Shown: positions 56,782 through 64,000 of the stretch, piece by piece
How positions within the stretch are numbered: the first letter of the stretch is position 1
Layout: every line of letters begins with the position of its first letter
Origin: Neurospora tetraspora
Lineage: Eukaryota; Ascomycota; Sordariomycetes; Sordariales; Sordariaceae
Length of the DNA stretch: 64,000 bases
Direction: 5' to 3'
Assembly (NCBI RefSeq): GCF_033439725.1
Contig: NW_026944392.1
Location: 248,001 to 312,000, forward strand
The notes under the pieces: generated by a model
Told to the model about the DNA's origin: nothing
What the model saw: only the letters and a program-made list of their open reading frames with translations
Databases searched by the model: none
Made by a program: the position numbers and the translations under genes

Positions 56782-58773
56782 TTTGTTGGTTTTGCTTTCA
56801 AGGCTAGCGTGCAAGTGGTGATGGAAGAAAGTCGGCAATGGTGGTTTGGGAGATTGTTGTTACAATGTGGTTCTGTGACTGGAGATGACTGCCGCTTGGG
56901 ATGAGGTTAGGTCTGTATGTTGTGATGATGCAAGAGGGTACACTCTTCCAGAGTTCATGGGATATACTGAATTCCCAAGGTTCCATGGTCGCTGATATTT
57001 ACACGGTCGTCGCCGTGGCGACTGGTGTTGTTGTTTGCCTGAAGGCTTGAACACCGGTGAACAGCATTACTGTCCATGATCAGTAAGAAGGAGGTGGGAT
57101 GTTCATACTCGGATACCGTCCGAACATAATGGAAGGGATATGATCAAGGTTCTCCGAGAACAATGCCATTGTCTCATGGATAGTCCCGTTGATGAAACAG
57201 GCACATAAACTGAGGATTAACGGGCGGGTGAGGAACATAAACATGACGCCGTCGATGGCATCAGCTTGGGAACCAGAAAGTCACGACATAAAATAGCTAT
57301 ATACGGCTCTTCCAATCGTAGCTGAAAATAAATGGTAGTGGTCCAAAAAGTATCTGATGGGTCAGAAGATGACACCAAGGGAGGACGGTGCTACCAAAAA
57401 AAAACATGCAGTCAAATGAAGACAATCGAGACACTCGACGAAGATGCCACATTGAGAGGCAAATGTGGTTTATAGGACCTATGGATATCTTCTGCAAGGC
57501 TTGTAGTATTCAGTTTTTGTACTTATTTGTCTGGAATTTTCATCAGCGGACAATGCAACGACGTCAAAATAAGCCTCTGCGGCTGACAGAGGTAACAAAG
57601 CATTTGTCCCAACAAAGCATCTTCATCCGTGCCGGATTGCTCGGGCATGATTGACAACACATCCTATCTGCCCAACAAGCAACTTTCTGTAGCAAACTAG
57701 ACAATTGTTTGGGAAATTCAATCATGCTCTTGATCGGTTGGAGAAAGGGATTGAAAACAAGAGGGTGTTGCAAAAATGAAGGAAAACCACAACATCTGCG
57801 AAATGCTTGTTCCTGCCAACCGAACCGAATTACCAATCCGGATTGAGATGCAACCTTATCTCAAGCGCTGCATATTGTGGTAGCACTCTGTTAATGGAGT
57901 AACACCTACGTAGTCACAACTGTTCCCGTCTGAGCCGTCACGTCGCTAGACCTATGCCGCCCGACACCGTCGGCATTATACATTTCGGACGTGAAATGAC
58001 AAGATATATGGATAACTTCCGTAGTTCCCTCTCCAACGACTTTTCGAGTGTTGCCAAGTATTTAGGAATGCGCTGGCTGTTCTTCGTTTTGCTATCTTTT
58101 GTTATCTTTGGTACGCACCTACCTAAGGTATCTACCATCATCTGCCTGCTTGCCGCGCCTTCAATGTCGGTTCATTCATGTCGGTCCCAAGCCGAGGTAA
58201 ATTTGGGGTTCAGCACTCATTGCTGCAGGTGAGCACAGTCCAACTTCCAACTTACGTCTCGTCGCTCCTCCGTTTCTTCTCCTCCTTTCTTTCCTTTTTC
58301 CCCAACTGAAGGTTGCCAGCTGATGCGCTTCGGCGTGTCAGATAGGCATTCATTATCATTTTCCCCGTTGATATGGATGCACCAGCTCTGGCATAGATTG
58401 ATATTCTTTTTGACCCATTGCTGGGCACCCACGTTGAGAGATCGTTCCGATCTCAAAGATAAGGTGGGAATCAGTAGAGGTTACATTTCTTTGGCAATGC
58501 CGCTTTTGGCGTCAAGTTTCACGGCCGAAAAAGTCCGGCCTGTCCTCGGCAGACGTCGTCTACCGAGACTCTACTGGGGTTCCGTCCCCGAGATTCCAGG
58601 ACGGGCTGCTTTCCCTTGCTTCAAATTTCCATGAAGCCAAGCTAACGAGCCATTCGCAGAAGAACCGTACAATCCCGCTCGACCATCTCGTTACACCTCT
58701 TCCCTCCATTGCGCGCCGTAATACTACCGGCACTCGACGACAAGGACACTTCAATCCCCGCGGCGACCTGTCT
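56782..58773. other. Intergenic, no gene recognised
   Basis: About 2 kb of ordinary composition with short ORFs only, between copies 2 and 3 of the C-signature family. Confidence 0.45.
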
Positions 58774-60247
58774 CTACATTCCACGTCCAGCAACACGGCT
58801 CGTCTTGGCCCAAACGCAATTTGAACACGCGCAATATTGGTGGCCACTACCCGGCGCAGCAGAAGCCAGGATAAAATCCGGAGTGCCCGTCTCCAGAAAT
58901 TGCTCCCACAATTCGGAGTCGCCGCTGCGGGAGTACTCAGTCCTTGTGCTCGGAATGGAGAGGTTCGACTCTGCTGCCGTTTGGAAAGACAGCGTGGGTG
59001 AGGTACTTGGCTCGACAATGGTGGAGAAATCGGACGCGGGCTTTGTCGAACAGGTTGGCGGGCCCGATTGCCGCTCGAACAGTTGCACTCTCTCCTTGAA
59101 CGAGAAATTCTGTGATTGGATGGGCCTGGGCTCGTCTACTCTGGGCTGACTGGCCCGGGGCTGATAGGTCGGTTGGAGGTTGCGGCTAGGCCCCGATGAT
59201 TGTTTTTCCTGGTGAGGACCGCTGTTTACGTTGGAAGGTGGGTTTGAGATGTCCTGTCTCGGTCTTTCGTCGTCATCCCTTCGGATGGGGAGTATTCTCT
59301 TCCCGGATTGCGCCATGCTGCTCGAGCGGTACTGCAGCTGCAAGGGTTCGGGATTTCAGCGTGTGATACGGCGTTGATATCTTTTCCTCTATATAGGAGC
59401 CGGGGTCCCGCTTGGGAAGAACAATCTTGTCATCTGTTCCGTTCTTCACCTTGATTGCCCCTTGACGCTTTAAGGACGTCACAGGAACTGCGGCTGGACG
59501 GTTCTGCATTCAATGTTGAGCTAGGCCAGCCTCAGGGGCCAACGAGGCCGAGACCCCGGGTGGAAACTTTGATGTTTCCGCAGGAGGACTCCAAGGACGT
59601 TGAGGAGCTTGGGGCTTCGAGGTTTCCGGGACTGGTTGAGATGGTCCTTCTCTCTTGCCCTGAGTAGTGGTCTGGGCCACATCCCTCTCCGAGCTGTCGT
59701 CTTCGGATACGAAGGGACGCCTGTATTTGCTCTGGGCTTGCTCCTCAGCTTTCCTCAAATCTTATCTGGACTCAATCCAGCGGATGGAATTTAGCACGGG
59801 GGACGCCGCCCATAAGACACTCTTTCGTCTTTTTGGAAGATTGCTACGCCGAGTAGCATCAATGCTGGGCTTCGGCGAAATTGAGGTCGACAGAGAGCGG
59901 CCCACTACCAGCTTCTTGCCATGGTTGGGTGGATCGGGCGAGGATTGGGAGGGCTTCAGTCTCGGTCTCTGAACCGGCAAATTGTCTGTCTTTGTGACGG
60001 CAGTCCCAGCTCGGCTATCACCGTCGACGAGGCTTGGGCGCCTGTGTCGGGGCGGAGGCAGAGGCACATTCTGCGCGGTCATCAACCGCCTCGACGGCTG
60101 GACCTTTGCCCTCTCAGTTTCCTTAGTTTCCTCTTGCTTGGGGCTGATCTCTTTCGGTTCTTCCTTCTTCTTTTTGGCCTTCTTTTTCTTCGTCGTTTTC
60201 TTTTGGTAGATTACATATAGAAGATGATGGTGAAGGAAGATGATCAC
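58774..60247 (-). pseudogene. Decayed C-signature gene (copy 3)
   Basis: Reads right to left. The first ATG in a long frame is at 60082 (MTAQNVPLPPPRHRRPSLVD), with a Lys-rich in-frame stretch before it. It continues through RRKSVLWAASPV and YRRPFVSEDDSSERDV to TSLKRQGAIKV. In-frame stops occur at 59764-59762 (TAA), 59512-59510 (TGA) and 59275-59273 (TGA); the coding character moves to another frame at about 59,340-59,275. In that frame it ends NFSFKERVQLFERQ...EYSRSGDSELWEQFL...HQYCACSNCVWAKT (signature 58,935-58,810). The second stop aligns with an Arg codon of copy 4 (CAACATCGG against CAACATTGA), so it is a mutation and not an intron. No consensus introns remove these stops. Confidence 0.7.
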
Positions 60248-61005
60248 GGAGAGATCAAATCAAGAGGAGTGGTGGCCGACATGGGAGAAGTATGCAGTCT
60301 TAACGTCATAAATGGGACGAGGAGGAATAGTAAGAATACCAGAGAGCTCTTCGGTACGGTTGAGCCTGATAAGATTGAACGAGGAAAGCAGGATTGCGCG
60401 CTATGGTGTTTGTGATCGCAAATAGCGAATGCAAACACAACGGAGAGACGAAGGTTGGCATGCTAATTCCACTTGGAGGGACTGGCTTTTGGCGCCCACA
60501 GAATGAGATGACGCGCTATCTGTAGAGCTGCCCAATACGGTGGAGATACGATAATGCAGTAATGCATCCCGTCCTTGAACGTCTTCCCGCCCATCTGCCC
60601 CCCTGGCTCGTTCGCACTCCCTCCTCAATCAATGCGTGTCCAATTTGCCATTGGCATTGCTTTTCAGTAACAAGTCTTTACGAAGGAATCCTTCACGAAG
60701 ACCAAAATCACTGGCACGTCAAATTAATTTACGGCCACAATAACAACAAGGTCTCGAAGCGTTAATCAGCTTGCTTGCAACTGCCTAAACTACGGCCCAT
60801 CGTCCCTGACGTAGTGACGTGCCCCGGCGTTCATCCGGTCTTTCCAGGCACCAATCCACCAACTTTTCTCGACCCCTCAGTTAACGCCCGGCCAGAACTA
60901 CCTCCCGCTCCCCCTGCCTCCCTTCCTCCTCCCCAATTTCCTTTTCCTTATCATTCAAGGCTAACAACCAACCCTTTGCGAGATAGACATGGCCTCGAGA
61001 TCCGC
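60248..61005. other. Intergenic
   Basis: No gene seen between copies 3 and 4. Confidence 0.45.
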
Positions 61006-61932
61006 TTAATTGCCCCTTTTCCACTCGCTCGTCATTGCCCAGACACAGCTCGAGCATCCGCAGAAACGATAACTGATTCCCGGGCCAGTGTATTTTGACG
61101 GCAAATCCAACGAACTGTGCGCGAGAAATTCCTCCCACCTTTCCGAGTAGGCACTCCGCGCGTACTGCGCCTTCGTGCTCAATGAAGACGAGACGACGGT
61201 CGAAGCACTTTCCTCGGGGTTTGCGCTGCTGTGATCGCTCTGATGTGTTCGAGCGGTATAGAACGACGACGGGATTGATGAGGTATCTGACGGGATATCG
61301 CGACTTTTGGGGCCGGTTTGGTGCGCTCGGGCTGTGTGGAAAGAAGCTGTTGAAGCCTCTGATGGACCGATGGTCTTCCTGGCTTGATGGGTTTTGGCGG
61401 CTCGGAAAGACAACGCCGGTGAGCTTGGGGTACCAGACGTGCCGTTCGATGAGGAACCTCACTGAGCCAATTGACCCTAGAAGAATGCCAGTCGCTCCTT
61501 GAAGGAGATATTCTGCGGTCGGACGGGTTGGGGCTGAGCCAATCTGGGCGGATTGGTCTGGGCCCGGAAAGTCGATTGCTGTTTGTGACTGGGTGACGAT
61601 GACCGCTTCTCGCGGTCGAACGTTTGATGGTCCTTCCTTGGTATGGGAAGCTTGCCATTGGGCGTTTTCCTGACTTTGATCGCCCCTTGACGTTTCAACG
61701 ACGTCGAAGCGACTTCTGTTGGGCGGATCTGCGTCCGATGTTGATCCAGGCCATTCTTCGGAGCCGGGGAGGCTAAAAATGGCGAAAAAGAGCCCCATAC
61801 TTGCAAGAGAGGGCTTCGAGGACTTGAAGGAGGTTCAACCGTAAGTGAGGGTGGATTCGAGCGTCCTTCCTGGAGAGGGGGTTCGATTACGGATCTTTTG
61901 GCGTTGTCGTCCTCCGAAACAAATGGAGGCAG
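61006..61932 (-). pseudogene. Decayed, 5'-truncated C-signature gene (copy 4)
   Basis: A minus-strand frame beginning PPFVSEDDNAKRSV with no start codon, colinear with copy 3: VSEDD, GLDQHRTQIRPTEVASTSLK, RQGAIKVRKTPNGKLPIPRK, QPVRPQNISFKERL. In-frame stops lie at 61479-61477 (TAG) and 61461-61459 (TGA). The same frame then continues Ser/Thr-rich to the end QYARSAYSERWEEFL...YRFCGCSSCVWAMT (signature 61,164-61,039). The N-terminal third present in copy 3 is not found upstream, so the copy is truncated as well as stopped. Confidence 0.7.
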
Positions 61933-64000
61933 GAGGGAGCAGCCCAGTTATTTAAGGAACAGCATCTAGGGAAGTAGAGCTACATCTTCTCGGGTCTTGG
62001 GCAGTTGACATCCTGGACATGGAGATACCGAGGGCCCAAGCTCTTAAAGGTACGAAGGCAGGTGAACGTGAAAGATAGGGGACACTTTTGAGACACACGG
62101 GGAGAACAACGCATTTTAGGGATTGTGGTATATATGCAAATAGTTGATATGGTATACATGGGTTATTTATCCGTCCTGAAACCATCGAATGATGAAAGCG
62201 TACCTAGTTATAGTAGAGCGATATCGCGACTGTAGCGTCTTGTGCCTTCACCATGGTTCAAAATAAGAAGAGTTGTATTGTAGGTCTGAACAATCACCGT
62301 ATAACAAACAAACTATTCGACATCAATCCGACTACATACTCTGGTACCACAAACCGATTGTTCCCTTTTGCAATTTGCAACAAAAGCAGAAAGAAGTGAA
62401 AATACTTCCGAGTGCAAGCGATGAGCCGTCGACAAAAAGATTTGCGACAGAAACAGCAAAAAACATACAACACCAGGGATTCGCTGGTCGTCACCGACCC
62501 AACTACTAGTCTGGCCCTCACTGGCTTATCTATGGGAGAGCGGACGGGATCCCGAGTTTTCCAGTGGGTATGGTCGTATGTGCTTATACGGACATAATTT
62601 GCTGCTTATGTATTGCATAAGACGGGATTGTGTATGGCGAACAGTGTGTGTGTGTGATTGAGTGGTGGTGGGATAAACCTCGTCGTTGACACCTTGCGGT
62701 CATCAGAAAATCACGGATAACGAAGAATGATGTGATGGTAACATGGGTCTACGATCCCTAAAAGTAGTGTACTTGGATGGAAGGAGACCATACCTATTCA
62801 AGATCGTCACTGTAACTGTACTCGTGTCATAATCAAGTAGCGAGCACTCCCATGCATGCGTCGTGTGAGTAATGATGTACACAGCGCCATTAATAACCAA
62901 AGAGGAGCGACAATGATGATTCTACAGTACCTAGAAAACTAGAAGAAATAGACTCGGAGAGTTTATATGGACCTCCCTGTGAGTGAGTGAGCGCCGGTAG
63001 CGAATGAAAAAAGGAACCGCCGCTTTCTCTTTCACATGCCACGACAATACTCGCGTCTAGCACCATGGCTTTGTAACTTGCCACCTTCAATCGATGTCAT
63101 TCATTGTCCGCGACGACCGCACATCATCCGACCTTTACGTTTCATAGGGCTGAACTAACTAACCACACTCTCACCGTGATTCTGTCGCTCATCATGCCGC
63201 GTGTCGCACAAACAACAGCATGTGATAGTCCCGGGAAGGCGGTAGAGCGGTAGTTGGTAGGGCTGGGCCAGAAGAGAAAATCGTACGATTTTGATGTCAA
63301 ACCGAGAGGCGCAAAGTGGGTCACCACGAACCTAAAATCCGGGGGACCGGGGGATGGACGACATCGAAGTCGGGACGGGCCTTCTTGGCCTCTGCGTGGG
63401 AAGATCTGGAACATTTACTTTTCGAGATTTATACTTACGGTTCTTGGTGGATGATGGCGGTTTGTGTAGAATTGCCTGTAACCAAGACGGATGACTAGCT
63501 CCATGCTCACCGAGGACACAACAGGTCGTAATGAGAGACCCTCGGTGTCCTGTAGAGACAGAATGATGGGAGCGAAAGATACAACATGCAAGGGATGACG
63601 GGGCGGCCCGACATGGGGTCTTCCATCCACAGTGTGTTGGGCTCTTTTGCTAGGTGCACGAGTCTCAAAAAGCCGCCGATGTGGTTGTCGCACAGATATG
63701 TTATCTTCTTCGGATGTGTGGCCTGGAGCTAGGCTGTTGAGGGAATTTGGCGAGTACCGAACCATAGCCGAGATGTGCAACATTGATATTGTTCTCGTGT
63801 ATCAATGTCAAAACACCGTTCGTCTCTTCCTCGGATTCCGCGGGCTTTGACAACATCCCCAGATTACGAAACTGTTGGTGATTCTGCACAGTTGACGAGG
63901 ATATCGCGTCTGGGGAGCCCCTGGCGCAAGGCATTTTTGGTATTGCGCACGGATCACCGATCAGAAGGCACGGATCAGAAAGAAAGCCGCGAATCGATCA
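61933..64000. other. Right end, no gene recognised
   Basis: About 2 kb with short ORFs only. A short (GT)n run is near 62,645-62,655. A gene starting beyond the window cannot be excluded. Confidence 0.4.

Noticed and set aside
1-64000. tRNA, 5S rRNA, CRISPR array or bacterial-type operons
   Set aside because: No cloverleaf, Neurospora-like 5S sequence or spaced direct repeats noticed by eye; a tRNAscan-SE or Infernal run would be needed to be certain.

Overview
The window reads as nuclear DNA of a filamentous ascomycete, most likely Neurospora or a close Sordariales relative. Genes have short introns (about 50-90 nt, GTRNGT...CTRAY...YAG) and are of typical Pezizomycotina types: a laccase with a DSGL processing site, a HET-domain protein, an AflR-like Zn2Cys6 factor and a DUF7924-type protein. 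Two AT-rich islands (about 28.4-31.8 kb and 40.7-48.5 kb) have lost nearly all CpA/TpG in favour of TpA, the mark of repeat-induced point mutation (RIP).

Layout. 0.3-2.5 kb: secreted laccase (minus, six exons). 2.5-6.7 kb: long gene-free upstream region with GATA-type sites. 6.7-8.5 kb: amino-acid permease. 9.4-12.4 kb: alpha/beta hydrolase and a converging Zn2Cys6 regulator. 13.4-15.4 kb: HET protein. 16.7-18.8 kb: Gln/Pro-rich SANT/Myb-like protein. 19.8-21.6 kb: single-pass membrane protein. 21.7-24.7 kb: two divergent secreted paralogues, head to head. 25.5-27.0 kb: DUF7924-like protein. 28,317-31,888: RIP-eroded PIF/Harbinger-like DNA transposon with 39-bp terminal inverted repeats and a 3-bp target duplication. 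33.1-35.3 kb: multi-pass membrane protein. 37.1-40.3 kb: a Cys/coiled-coil gene cut in two by a solo LTR. 40,545-48,627: a RIP-eroded Ty3/gypsy element with both LTRs and a 5-bp target duplication. 53.0-53.6 kb: small two-exon protein with a possible velvet-like fold. 54.7-62 kb: three minus-strand genes, one apparently whole and two decayed.

The most unusual signal is a shared C-terminal signature, Y-x-[PR]-S-x2-S-[EQ]-x-W-[ED]...[YF]-C-[GA]-C-x2-C-[VI], at the ends of four otherwise different low-complexity proteins (40.1, 54.8, 58.8 and 61.1 kb). Three of the four copies are damaged (solo LTR insertion, in-frame stops of the RIP transition type). They look like a rapidly evolving, locally duplicated family lying in the same accessory segment as the two transposon fossils. 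I do not recognise the family and its function is unknown.

The 0-27 kb part is ordinary gene-dense chromosome; 27-64 kb is accessory in character (transposons, decayed genes, long non-coding stretches).
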